A stretch of 64,000 bases of DNA from Pogostemon cablin (taxonomy: Eukaryota; Streptophyta; Magnoliopsida; Lamiales; Lamiaceae). Below, piece by piece: positions 43,579 through 54,800 of the stretch. Both the position numbers and the translations under genes were made by a program. How positions within the stretch are numbered: the stretch's first letter is position 1; the number at the start of each line of letters is the position of its first letter. The notes under the pieces are model-generated. The model was not told where the DNA came from. It saw only the letters and a program-made list of their open reading frames with translations, and did not search any database. Where the stretch lies: the NCBI GenBank assembly GCA_023678885.1, contig CM043013.1:12742791-12806790 (forward strand). Reading direction: 5' to 3'.

Positions 43579-46500
43579 TCATCTTTCACATAAAGTATCC
43601 TCAAAGAGGGTCTCCCTTTGTGATGGATCCACATAGTGCTTCACACGATGACCATTGACCAAGAACTCTCCCCCGTTCTCATCTATAACCTTTAGAGCTC
43701 CCCCATCAAGTACTTCCTTTACCACATAAGGTCCTCTCCATTTGGACTTCAACTTGCCCGGGAAAAGTCTTAGTCGAGAATTGAATACCAACACCTTTTC
43801 ACCCTTTTCAAAGCTCTTCTTCCTCAAACGAGCATCATGCCACCTCTTGGTTTTCTCCTTAAAAATTCTTGAATTTTCATAAGCATTTTCTCTAAATTCC
43901 TCAAGCTCATTCAATTGTAAGAATCTTACCTTCTTCGAAGCTTTCATGTCAAAATTCAACTTCTTAATGGCCCAATAAGCTTTATGCTCTAACTCCACCG
44001 GAAGATGGCAAGACTTACCATAGACAATTTGAAAAGGAGACATACCAAGAGTGGTCTTGAATGCGGTTCGAAAAGCCCACAATGCATCATCAAGTTTATT
44101 TGACCAATCCTTTCTACTCACACTCACTGTTTTCTCCAAGACTTGTTTGATTTGTCGATTAGAAATTTCAGCTTGACCATTCGTTTGAGGGTGATACGGA
44201 GTAGACACTCGATGCTTCACTCCATAAGTCTTGAGAATGTTCTCCATGAGCTTATTTATGAAGTGACTACCCCCATCACTTACCAACACTCTAGGTACTC
44301 CAAATCTTGTGAAGATATGCTTCTTTAGAAACCCCATGACCACTCTAGCATCACTTGTTCTTGAAGGTATGGCCTCAACCCATTTCGATACATAGTCGAC
44401 CGCCAATAAGATGTATAGGAATCCATTAGATTGAGGAAATGGTCCCATGAAATCGATGCCCCACACATCAAATATCTCCACTTCTTGAAAGCTCTTAAGG
44501 GGCATCTCATCCCACTTGGAGATTCCTCCCATCCTTTGACACCGATCACAACCCTCTACAAATTTCTTACAACTCTTGAACAAAAATGGCCAATACAACC
44601 CCGATTGTAAGACTTTTGCAGCGGTCTTTTGAGCTCCAAAATGGCCTCCACTAGGTGAAGAGTGGCAAAACTCCAACACACTATTCCATTCTTCCTCGGG
44701 CACACATCTTCGCATAAGAGAATCATTGCACATCTTGTACAAGAATGGATCATCCCACAAGTAACTTTTAACATCATGAAAGAACTTCTTGGATTGATAC
44801 TTATTAAGCTCATAAGGCCTCCTTCCACTAGCCAAGTAATTCACATAGTCCGCATACCACGGACTTCCTTCTTCCTCCACTAAAGCCTCAATTTGATAGC
44901 AATCACACTCCAAGATTTCTTCATCGGGAAAAACCTCTTTGATTAACTCATAAGTACCTTCACAATGCTCACTCGACTCTAACCTTGAAAGATGGTCGGC
45001 TATCACATTCTCCGTGCCCTTCTTATCTCTCACTTCAATATCAAATTCTTGAAGAAGTAGTACCCATCTTATCACCCTTGGCTTTGCATCCTTCTTTGCC
45101 ATGAGATACTTGATAGCGGCATGATTGGTGTATACAATGGTTTTCGTTCCTACCAAATAAGGACGAAACTTATCAAATGCGTATACTACCGCCAAGAACT
45201 CTTTTTCGGTAGTAGTGTAGTTCCTTTGAGCCGCATCAAATGTCTTGCTTGCATAGTAAATGACTCGGAATTTTTTCTCTCTTAATTGCCCCAAAACCAC
45301 TCCAAGAGCTACGTCACTTGCATCACACATCAATATAAATGGTTCCTTCCAATCGGGGGTGATCAAGATGGGTGATGAAATCAAAGCTTCCTTTAGCACC
45401 TGAAAAGCATTTAAACAATTATCATCAAACTTAAACGGCACATCTTTTTCAAGGAGATGAGATAGAGGTTTAGAAAATGAAGAAAAATCCTTTATGAATC
45501 TACGATAGAACCCGGCATGGCCAAGGAACGATCGTACTCCCTTCTCATTTGTTGGTGGTGGAAGCTTCTCTATAGCAACAACTTTGGCTCGGTCAACTTG
45601 CAATCCCTTTAAAGAGATGTGATGTCCAAGTACAATGCCATCATTTACCATGAAATGGCACTTCTCCCAATTCAACACTAAATTAGTGTCTTGACATCGC
45701 TTCAAAACAATAGCAAGGTTAGACAAACAATTATCAAAAGAAGAACCAAACACCGAGAAGTCATCCATGAAAACTTCCATTATATTCTCAATTAATCCTT
45801 CAAAGATTGCCATCATACACCTTTGAAAGGTGGCCGGTGCATTGCAAAGTCCAAATGGCAATCTTCGAAAAGCAAATATTCCATAAGGACAAGTGAAAGC
45901 GGTCTTTTCTTGGTCTTCGGGTGCTATGAGAATTTGGTTATACCCGGAATACCCATCAAGAAAGCAATAAAACTCATATCCGGCCAACCTATCCAACATT
46001 TGATCCAAGAAGGGTAAGGGGAAGTGATCTTTACGTGTGTTTTCATTAAGCTTCCTATAATCAACACACACACGCCATCCCGTCACCGTCCTAGTGGCTA
46101 TGGTCTCATCTTTATCGGTCTTCACTATAGTCATACCCCCTTTTTTAGATACTACATGCAACGGGCTCACATAGGGGCTATCACTAATAGGAAAAATCAT
46201 ATCGGAGTCTAACCACTTAAGAACCTCTTTTTTTACCACTTCTTGCATGATAGGATTAAGTCTTCTTTGGTTTTGAACACAAGCTTTCCCTTCATCCTCA
46301 AGTCTTATCTTATGCATGCAAATTGTTGGACTAATTCCCTTCAAATCATCAATACACCAACCAATAGCCGACTTATGCTCTTTAAGGACATTAAGCAATT
46401 TATCAAGTTGACTAGAAGTTAGAGATGATGATACAATTACCGGATAAGTCTCATTTTCACCAAGGTAGGCATAAGTAAGATGATCGGGTAGAGGCTTCAA

Positions 46501-49305
46501 CTCCACCTTCTTTTCCTTTTTCTCTTCTTGCTCGAGTGAATCTCTAAGTGTTAAGAACTTTTCATTTCCTCTTGAGATGGCGGCTGCAACCTCTTGAGCT
46601 TCACTACAATCACCTAGATCAAGCAAACAATTAATCAATTCTTCATTTAAATCAAGAGAAGTAGTAGAAATATTAGAAAGAGATAGAGAATTGCTCAAGC
46701 ATCGTTCAAGTGGATCCTTGGTTACAATGGAAGGCCAACTCTCCTCGACACTTCCCTTTACAACATCCACACTTTTACATTCTTCATCATTCATTGGATA
46801 TTGCATGGCCTTGTGTAGAGAGAATACCACTTCCTCATCATTAACCCTCAACTTCAATTCTCCTTTGTAGACATCAATAAGAGCTCTCCCGGTAGCAAGA
46901 AACGGTCTCCCAAAAATCAATGGCACATTTTCATCCTCCTCCATATCTAGAACAACAAAATCCACCGGAAAGACAAACTTATCAACTTTTACCAACACAT
47001 CTTCAACTACTCCTTTTGGATGTGTCAAGGATCGATCCGCCAATTGAAGTGTGATGGAAGTTGGCTTTACTTCACCTAATCCAAGCTTCTTGAATATGGA
47101 GAGAGGCATGAGATTAATGCTTGCACCGAGGTCACAAAGAGCCTTGTTCTTCTTGTTCTTTCCAATTTCACATGGTATAATGAAACTACCCGGATCCTTC
47201 AATTTTTGTGGAAGTTTCTGTTGTAGAATGACACTACACTCTTCGGTTAGATTAACCGTTTCATTGTCCACAAGACTTCTTTTCTTTCCCATGATGTCCT
47301 TCAAGAAACGAGCATAATGAGGCATTTGATCCAAAGCATCGGCAAAAGGGATATTGATTTGAATCTTCTTGAAGATTTCAAGAAACTTTTTGAACCTCTC
47401 ATCCAAACCCTTCTTCAAGAACCTTTGAGGAAAAGGAACCGGTACTTGAGTCTTGGGTATTCCCCAACTATCTCTTTCAACTTCAACTTCCTTTTCCCTT
47501 AACTCCTTTGCCTTTTTCCACTTTGGAATTCTCTCTATCTTCTCTTCATCTTTCTTTTGCTCAACAATTTCTTTTTTCTTGCTTACTTCCTCCATTTCAA
47601 TCTCTTCTTGCACCAACCCTTCTTCCACCTTGCTTTCCACTTCCCTTTCAATGACAATACTATCTTCTTTAGGCATAGGAGGTTCCTCATACTCTTTTCC
47701 ACTTCTAAGAGTGATAGCTTTGCAATCTTCTTTAGGATTGGTTACCGTGGTAGATGGAAACTTTCCTTGTTGGTGTTGAGATCCCACGGAAGAAGCAATT
47801 TGACCCATTTGATACTCAAAAGCTCTCATCCTATTGTCGGATTTCTTCTCATTTTCCTCCATTCTAGCCTCCATCTTTTTCATGAATGTTAGCAATGTCT
47901 CTTCCACCGATGCTTTCCCCTCTCCATTTGGTGGTTTAGCACTCGGATCGAATCCCGGAGGATATGACACGCCGGCTTGAGGATTAGAGTAAGAAAGATT
48001 CTCATGCTTCCTCGGAGCTTGATAATTTCCACTTGATTGATTGAAATTGCTTCCCCGAGCTTGTCCTTGATATTCTCTTTGAAAATTACCTTGATTAGAA
48101 GGATAATTACCTTGGAAATTCCCTTGGTAATTTCTCCTATCTAAGTAGGCAACATCCTCTATACTTTGCATAACATGGCTCTCATCATTCACAATAGCAC
48201 TTGTGCTTCCCCCTTGACTTACTCCTTGAGTAATCAAATTCAATTGCTTTGTTAAAGCTTGAATGCTCTCATTAAATTCCTTCATGCCTTCACTTTGGAA
48301 CATATCACTCTTCACTTTGTTCACACTCTCCACTTGAGCTACCTTTCCAAATGCATAACCTCCCATTACTCGCTCGGAAGGCCATTGATAAGCATTCATT
48401 GCAATGTCTTCAAAAATATCCATAGCTTTCATAGCATCCACTCCAAATATAGACCCTCCGGATGAGGCATCTACATGCATCCGATTTTGTTGATTCAACC
48501 CTTGGTAAAAGAAAGCCACTTGTTGATTCTCATGAAAATCGTGTTGAGGACACTTTCGGAGCATCTCTTTGTAGCGTTCCCATGCTTCATAAAAATTTTC
48601 ATCCGGAAGTTGCCTAAATTGAGTGATAAGGCTTTTCAATTGGAGCGTCTTTGAAGGAGAAAAGTACTTGTTTAGGAACCTTTGCTCAAGATCTTCCCAT
48701 GTATTACAACTTCCCAAAGGAATTGTATTGTACCATGCTTTAGCCTTGTCTCTTAAAGAGAAAGAGAACAACCTCATCCGAATAGCATCCTCCGACACTC
48801 CCTTCATCTTGACGGTATTTGCAACCTCCAAGAAAGTAGATAGATGAGTGTTTGGGTCTTCAAGAGGACCTCCCCCAAACTGATTTGCTTTAACCATGTT
48901 GATCAATCCGGTCTTGATTTCATAATCATTGGCTTGAACCGGAGGAACCATATTGTGTACGGCTCTCGGTTGGAAGTAATCCCGAATTGCTCTAGGCCTT
49001 GGCAACTCTTGTTGTTGAAATATCCTTTGAGCTTCTTGATTGGCAAGCAATTGCATATACTCTTGATTTTGAGCAAAGACATTCCTCATTATCTCCGCTT
49101 GATTCTCTTGCACTCCTTCTTGTACCCCCTTTTGATCTTGTAAAGGATCTTGGGGTGGGTCATAATTAACATTCTCTCCACGTTGATTCTCCATTTTTGT
49201 TCCTTTTCTAGCTTTACGCCTCTCTCGCTTCCTTTGTCGTGCGGTCCTTTCAATCTCCAAATTCAAAGGAATGATCGATTGATTTCCCTTTGATCTTGTG
49301 ATCAT
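43579..49305 (-). CDS. Athila gag-pol polyprotein
   Basis: One frame of about 1,908 residues from the preferred start MITRSKGNQ at 49305; an upstream in-frame Met at 49347 adds 14 residues. In order (numbered from 49347): gag with the AKAWYN core (about 200) and AWERYKEML; aspartic protease with LCDLGASINLMPLS (DLG in place of DTG, usual in Athila); reverse transcriptase with VCVDYRKLN and catalytic FMDDF (about 1,189); RNase H with MCDASDVALG (about 1,338); integrase with an HHCC zinc finger (about 1,558-1,604) and catalytic D, D, E near 1,632, 1,692 and 1,727 (IDFMGPF, SDGGSHF, GQAEISN). No chromodomain. Gag shows no CCHC zinc knuckle, only Asn/Gly/Gln-rich GNFQGNYPSNQGNF repeats. The frame has no stop or shift, so it could be active. 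Confidence 0.96.
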   Translation of the reverse strand: MITRSKGNQSIIPLNLEIERTARQRKRERRKARKGTKMENQRGENVNYDPPQDPLQDQKGVQEGVQENQAEIMRNVFAQNQEYMQLLANQEAQRIFQQQELPRPRAIRDYFQPRAVHNMVPPVQANDYEIKTGLINMVKANQFGGGPLEDPNTHLSTFLEVANTVKMKGVSEDAIRMRLFSFSLRDKAKAWYNTIPLGSCNTWEDLEQRFLNKYFSPSKTLQLKSLITQFRQLPDENFYEAWERYKEMLRKCPQHDFHENQQVAFFYQGLNQQNRMHVDASSGGSIFGVDAMKAMDIFEDIAMNAYQWPSERVMGGYAFGKVAQVESVNKVKSDMFQSEGMKEFNESIQALTKQLNLITQGVSQGGSTSAIVNDESHVMQSIEDVAYLDRRNYQGNFQGNYPSNQGNFQREYQGQARGSNFNQSSGNYQAPRKHENLSYSNPQAGVSYPPGFDPSAKPPNGEGKASVEETLLTFMKKMEARMEENEKKSDNRMRAFEYQMGQIASSVGSQHQQGKFPSTTVTNPKEDCKAITLRSGKEYEEPPMPKEDSIVIEREVESKVEEGLVQEEIEMEEVSKKKEIVEQKKDEEKIERIPKWKKAKELREKEVEVERDSWGIPKTQVPVPFPQRFLKKGLDERFKKFLEIFKKIQINIPFADALDQMPHYARFLKDIMGKKRSLVDNETVNLTEECSVILQQKLPQKLKDPGSFIIPCEIGKNKKNKALCDLGASINLMPLSIFKKLGLGEVKPTSITLQLADRSLTHPKGVVEDVLVKVDKFVFPVDFVVLDMEEDENVPLIFGRPFLATGRALIDVYKGELKLRVNDEEVVFSLHKAMQYPMNDEECKSVDVVKGSVEESWPSIVTKDPLERCLSNSLSLSNISTTSLDLNEELINCLLDLGDCSEAQEVAAAISRGNEKFLTLRDSLEQEEKKEKKVELKPLPDHLTYAYLGENETYPVIVSSSLTSSQLDKLLNVLKEHKSAIGWCIDDLKGISPTICMHKIRLEDEGKACVQNQRRLNPIMQEVVKKEVLKWLDSDMIFPISDSPYVSPLHVVSKKGGMTIVKTDKDETIATRTVTGWRVCVDYRKLNENTRKDHFPLPFLDQMLDRLAGYEFYCFLDGYSGYNQILIAPEDQEKTAFTCPYGIFAFRRLPFGLCNAPATFQRCMMAIFEGLIENIMEVFMDDFSVFGSSFDNCLSNLAIVLKRCQDTNLVLNWEKCHFMVNDGIVLGHHISLKGLQVDRAKVVAIEKLPPPTNEKGVRSFLGHAGFYRRFIKDFSSFSKPLSHLLEKDVPFKFDDNCLNAFQVLKEALISSPILITPDWKEPFILMCDASDVALGVVLGQLREKKFRVIYYASKTFDAAQRNYTTTEKEFLAVVYAFDKFRPYLVGTKTIVYTNHAAIKYLMAKKDAKPRVIRWVLLLQEFDIEVRDKKGTENVIADHLSRLESSEHCEGTYELIKEVFPDEEILECDCYQIEALVEEEGSPWYADYVNYLASGRRPYELNKYQSKKFFHDVKSYLWDDPFLYKMCNDSLMRRCVPEEEWNSVLEFCHSSPSGGHFGAQKTAAKVLQSGLYWPFLFKSCKKFVEGCDRCQRMGGISKWDEMPLKSFQEVEIFDVWGIDFMGPFPQSNGFLYILLAVDYVSKWVEAIPSRTSDARVVMGFLKKHIFTRFGVPRVLVSDGGSHFINKLMENILKTYGVKHRVSTPYHPQTNGQAEISNRQIKQVLEKTVSVSRKDWSNKLDDALWAFRTAFKTTLGMSPFQIVYGKSCHLPVELEHKAYWAIKKLNFDMKASKKVRFLQLNELEEFRENAYENSRIFKEKTKRWHDARLRKKSFEKGEKVLVFNSRLRLFPGKLKSKWRGPYVVKEVLDGGALKVIDENGGEFLVNGHRVKHYVDPSQRETLFEDTLCER

Positions 49306-49429
49306 AAAACACCTACGAAAAGGCCAAGAGTGAGACCACAAACACAAATAATAAATAAAAGAAAATAAAAAGAATCCTTATCAAGAACAACTAAAACAAT
49401 AACACAGTACTCGACTAGTCCGTCAAACT

Positions 49430-49446
49430 CCCCGGCAACGGCGCCA
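49430..49446 (-). other. Athila primer-binding site (tRNA-Asp)
   Basis: Minus TGGCGCCGTTGCCGGGG, 6 nt from the 5' LTR edge (49447-49452). Complementary to the 3' end of plant tRNA-Asp including CCA; it starts minus-strand DNA synthesis. Confidence 0.93.
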
Positions 49447-49452
49447 TTTTCT

Positions 49453-51279
49453 TGTTTGCCTATTTTTATAGCACTCACGAGCAAGAATACTCGATCGTTG
49501 TAGTAGTATATCCCAAGAAAAATTATCAATCCAATAAGGAGTTATTTTCGGACTAGCAAAATACGTGAGCTCATGTTCATTGTTGTTTTTGTAAAGATGA
49601 TCGGGGGTTTTGAGATTGATTAACAACTAAAACAAGTAACAAGTAAATAACAATAACAAATAAGTAGAATGACAAGAATAGAAAATGGGTGCTTAAGTTC
49701 AAGTATGGAAAAACATGGGATTAGAAACATCCAAGCACACTCAATTCATATTATCATGCAAACGGAATTCAACTCAATTGATGTAGACTAAGGGTGATCA
49801 CGATTGTATCCTAAGTTCCCTTTCGGGTTACAAAGGTTGTTGATCCATTTTGGACTCCCAAAAGCACTTAAGATCAAAGCCCAACATTAACCCCTTCCAT
49901 CTAGGTACTAGTTAGACTAAACTCTCCCTTTTTGTGTACTAAGGCCAACGAATGGATTGGTTCCCCTCATTGAATTCAAATATCCTTTCGGTCAAACCCA
50001 AACTCAATGTCTATTCATGCCTTCCTAATACTATAGAGGGTCGTTTCCGTCTCACTCCAAGCAATACATACATGAAGATCATGATAGCATTTAATTACCA
50101 CAAATAATCCATTGATCAACAATCCATTAAACCAATAAACATTCATGAATAACAAACCATGCCATCACAACATCAAGACAATTAAACTCCATGAATAGAA
50201 ATCAACATCAATTAAATCAAAAACCAATTTAATCCATATGATAATATCAATCTAATATGCTCTTCATGTTCCTAATCCCACTAGAGGGATTAGCCTATCA
50301 TAGTAAAAGTAACAAAACAATTAAATGATTCATTACAATTACCCATAGTCTAAGATCTAAAGAAATACAAAATGAATGGATTCTTCCCTATCAATTTCTT
50401 GAAGAGAATCTTCTATTCTTCTTGATCTCCACCTCTAGCTCTTGATTCCTTGAGATCTCTCACACCCGATGGAAGGGATGAAGTTTTGATGGAGAATTAA
50501 TGGAGATGATGAAGATGGATCAAAATGGATGAAGGTGGATGAAGATGATGGTGGGAAATGGAAGAAATGGTGTGTGAGGTGTGTGTAGATGATAGGATTT
50601 TCGGATCCCCTGCCAATTGTTGAATAAAGGGGTATTTATACCCCTTTGGAGGCTTCTAGAAGGATCTGGAAATTTCTGCAGGAAAATACCCAACACGAGT
50701 CGTGCTCTGTAACACGGCCACAGGGTGGCCGTGTTGTGTCTTCTGATGCTGCCGCACGGCCTCGCCTTACAGGGCCGTGTTACGCAACACGGCTCGTGTG
50801 CTGCAACACGAGTCGTGTGTTGTAACACGGGCACAGGTGTGATCGTGTTGGCTCTTCTGATGTCGCCACACGGCCACCTTCTTACAGGGCCGTGTTGGTG
50901 ACACGGCTCGTGCTCCCGACTCGACTCGTGCAACTGGACACGACCTGAAGTTGCCCGTGTTGAGTGACTAGATGTCGCCACACGGCCAACTCTTACAGGG
51001 CCGTGTTGGCTACACGGCTCGTGTGCTGGCTCCTGCATTTCTTCACTGTTTTGGCTCGTTCTCCCTCGTTTCAACTCCGAATTGAGATCCGCTTTTTCCT
51101 ACATCTTCCTTATCATGTTTAACATCCAATAAAAAGTGAAAATAATAGGTTTAAGCTCATTCACATACATTTCCATAAAAACACAAAACACAACCAAATA
51201 GTACATAAAATACGGGTAAAATAATACGAAAACACATATAAAAAGACACTAAAATCTAGGTGAAAATAGCTCTAATCAG
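49453..51279 (-). repeat. Athila 5' LTR
   Basis: 1,827 bp, nearly identical to 39628-41453; differences seen include C/T at the AAGYTCCC word near 49815, A/C in CCTTCMATC, and two in CGAATRGATTKG. It drives transcription towards lower coordinates. The matching 184-codon frame is at 50520-51074. Confidence 0.97.
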
Positions 51280-51284
51280 ATTGC

Positions 51285-51829
51285 TAAACAATCAGAAGAT
51301 AAATCTAAGTATTAGAAGAAGTACACTAGACTACCATGGTGCTTCAAGTCTAAAGACTAATCGTGTACTATCGTAATTAGAAAATTCTAATTTCGACACA
51401 TATCCAATAAGAATTTTCTACGGATCATGTTCGATAAACTTATTCTCTAATAAGTATCTACATATATGAATTTGTGTCACAACACTAATATTGATGGAAT
51501 ACAATATTCTCGTCCAATGAGCATTCATCATATGTACGAGTCTTTACTGAATTATTCTTTGTCCCATTTAGAAAAATTCTTGACTCGGAACCATGTTTAA
51601 GACCAAAGCTCTATGTATAAATTCCATGATTACCATCATATGCGTAACCATACATTTTAGCTTTAAATTGGTCTAAGGACTTTATCTAATAAGCATATGT
51701 TATAATGCATAAAATAGATAAATTAAAACAACCTTCAATAATATAATTTCCAATGAGATTGTTTATATTCAAAATATAACGAGTATAATTATCCAATCTA
51801 ATTGGTGCGCTGGACATACTACTCTAACA
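51285..51829 (-). repeat. Copia 3' LTR, inner piece (545 bp)
   Basis: Resumes the LTR broken at 39627 (GATTG duplicated at 51280-51284) and ends CTCTAACA. Together with 38373-39627 it gives 1,800 bp, against 1,801 bp for the other LTR. Confidence 0.95.
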
Positions 51830-51841
51830 ATCTCCCACTTG
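51830..51841 (-). other. Copia polypurine tract
   Basis: Minus GGCAAGTGGGAGAT directly before the 3' LTR start TGTTAGAG. Confidence 0.85.
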
Positions 51842-51843
51842 CC

Positions 51844-54800
51844 CTAGCTCCAATTGCCCATATATTTAAGTCCCATCTTCTCAAGATGTTTCTCAAATAC
51901 CTTTTGAGCCAAAGGCTTAGTCAGTGGGTCTGCTACATTTTCTGCTGAAGCGACTCGATCCATAACGACATCGCCTCTCCCCATGATTTCTCTAATCAAG
52001 TGGTATCTTCTCAAGATATGCTTGGATCTTTGATGAGATCTTGGTTCCTTTGCTTGCGCAATGGCTCCATTGTTATCACAGTATATCATTACTGGATCAA
52101 CAATAGATGGAACTATACCCAACCCTTGGATAAAGTTTCTGATCCAAACAGCTTCCTTCGCTGCATCAGATGCAGCTATGTATTCAGCTTCTGTGGTGGA
52201 GTCTGCAGTAGTTTCTTGTTTGGAACTCTTCCAACTTACTGCACCACCATTCAAAGTGAATATATAACCTGACATTGACTTAGAGTCATCCACATCAGAC
52301 TGAAAACTAGAATCAGTATATCCTTCTAATTTCAGCTCTCCAGGGCCGTATATCAAAAAGATATCCTTAGTCCTTCTCAAGTACTTAAGGATCATCTTAA
52401 CGACCTTCCAGTGTTCTTCACCTGGATTTGACTGATATCTGCTCGTGACACTCAGAGCATGCGCGACATCAGGTCTTGTACACAGCATTGCATACATTAT
52501 GCTTCCAATTGCTGAAGCATAAGGCACGCGAGTCATTCTTTCTCTTTCTTCAGGAGTCTTAGGAGACATAGCCTTAGAAAGTGAAACCCCATGACTCATT
52601 GGCAAGAATCCTCGTTTGGATTCTTCCATATTAAATCTCTTTAGTATCTTATCTATGTACATGGATTGGGATAGTCCGATCATCCTTCTAGATCTATCTC
52701 TATAGATCTTTATTCCTAGAATAAATGATGCTTCTCCCAAGTCCTTCATGGAGAATTGTTTAGACAACCAAGTTCTTGTTGATTGCAACATTCCTATATC
52801 GTTTCCGATAAGTAGGATGTCATCAACATAGAGCACAATAAAAGTAACTGCACTCCCACTAACTTTCTTGTATACACATGGTTCATCCGGATTCTTTTGA
52901 AAATCAAACGATTTGATTATTTCATCGAATCGAATGTTCCAACTCCTCGAAGCTTGTTTAAGCCCATAAATGGATCTTTGGAGCTTGCAAACCTTTTGCT
53001 CACTCCCACTAGATATAAAGCCCTCAGGTTGCTTCATATAGATCTCTTCTTTAACGTTACCATTAAGAAAAGCAGTCTTTACATCCATTTGCCATATCTC
53101 ATAGTCATAATATGCAGATATAGCTAATAAAATTCGAATGGATTTCAGCATTGCTACTGGTGAAAAGGTTTCCTCATAATCAATTCCTTGTTTCTGAGAA
53201 TAACCTTTAGCAACCAGTCTTGCCTTATAGGTTGCTACCTCCCCATCAGCTCCAAGCTTTCGCTTGTAAACCCATTTGCATCCAATAGGAACTGTTCCTT
53301 CTGGTGGGTCTACCAAAGTCCATACTTTGTTAGAGTATATGGAGTCCATCTCGGATTGCATTGCTTCTTGCCATTTCTTTGAGTCAATGTCTGACATTGC
53401 CTCTCCATAGCTTCTTGGATCATTATCCAAGAGGAGTCCCTCTTCTTTGTTTTCTAATAACAAAGTGTACCTACTAGGTAACTTAGGTATCCTTTCGGAT
53501 CTCCTAAGAGGTTGTGTATCAGATGCCCCAGATTCTACTGGTTGTTCACTCACTGCAATTGGGAGGTTTGTTGTTTCTTGAACTTCTTCAAGTTCTACGA
53601 GTTTGCCATTTCTATCAGATAGAAATTCTTCTTCAAGAAACGTGGCATTCCTTGAAACAAACACCTTTTGTTCCGAGGTATCGTAGAAGTAATATCCAAT
53701 TGATTCTTTTGGATATCTAATAAACTTACATAATTTGGATCTCATATCCAATTTATCTCCCATTTGTTGCTTCACGTAAGCATCACACCCCCATACCCGA
53801 AGGTATTTGTACGAGGGTGCTTTTCCACACCACATCTCATAAGGTGTAATAGGGACAACCTTAGAAGGCACCCTATTTAATAGGTGTGCTGCTGTTTCTA
53901 AAGCGTGGCCCCAAAAAGAAAGAGGTAATGAAGTGAAACTCATCATAGATCGAACCATGTCCATCAAGGTTCGATTCCTGCGTTCCGAAACTCCATTGAG
54001 TTGGGGAGTGCCAGTAGGAGTCCACTGTGAGAGAATCTCATTCTCTTTTAGATAATCTAGAAATTCTGCACTTAAGTATTCACCTCCTCGATCCGATCGA
54101 AGTGTTTTTATACTTAAGCCAGTTTGTTTCTCTACTTCATTTCTGAATTCTTTGAACTTTTCAAAAACTTCAGATTTGTACCTTAATAGGTACACATAAC
54201 CATACCTAGAGAAGTCATCGGTAAAGGTTAAGAAGTAGCTATAGTTCCCACGAGCATTAACATTTAATGGTCCACATACATCTGTATGAACTAATTCTAA
54301 TAGATGTGTAGCACGCTCCACTTGTCCAACAAATGGAGATTTGGTCATTTTTCCCTTGAGGCAGGATTCACATGTTGGTAGTTCTTGCTCGTCCTTTAGG
54401 TCAAGCAATTTTGCCAACTTGTTTATCCTTTTCTTAGAAATATGACCTAATCTTGCATGCCATAATGTGATAGAACTACGGTTATCCATTTTTCTTTTAT
54501 TTTGTTGAAAATTAAGAATGAAATTTTGGGGAGTTAAGGTATATAAACCATTCGTCAATATGCAAGTAGTGATTAAAGAAGAACATTTAGAAATGGAACA
54601 ACTTCCATGTTCAAAGTTAAAACAATAACCTTCTCTATCCAAAATAGGAATAGAGATAATGTTCTTAATAATCTCTGGAACATAAAGACAATTGTTCAAA
54701 ACCAAAACTAAATCATTACTTAAAGCTAGATTAATAGTTCCTACGGCTAATGCAGCAACCTTTGCTCCATTCCCCAGCCTTAGAACCATTTCTCCTGTTT

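Larger units (their letters stand above)
39628..51279 (-). mobile_element. Ty3/gypsy Athila-type retrotransposon, complete
   Basis: 11,652 bp, LTRs of 1,826 and 1,827 bp (plus orientation TGTTTGCC...CTCTAATCA), exact duplication GATTG at 39623-39627 and 51280-51284. On minus: 5' LTR, a 6-nt spacer, an Asp-tRNA primer site, one gag-pol frame of about 1,900 codons, a 2.1-kb non-coding 3' region, a polypurine tract and the 3' LTR. I count about six LTR differences by eye, fewer than in the host copia, consistent with its later arrival. The position of the 3' region is where many Athila elements carry an envelope-like ORF, but no such frame is present. Confidence 0.96.
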
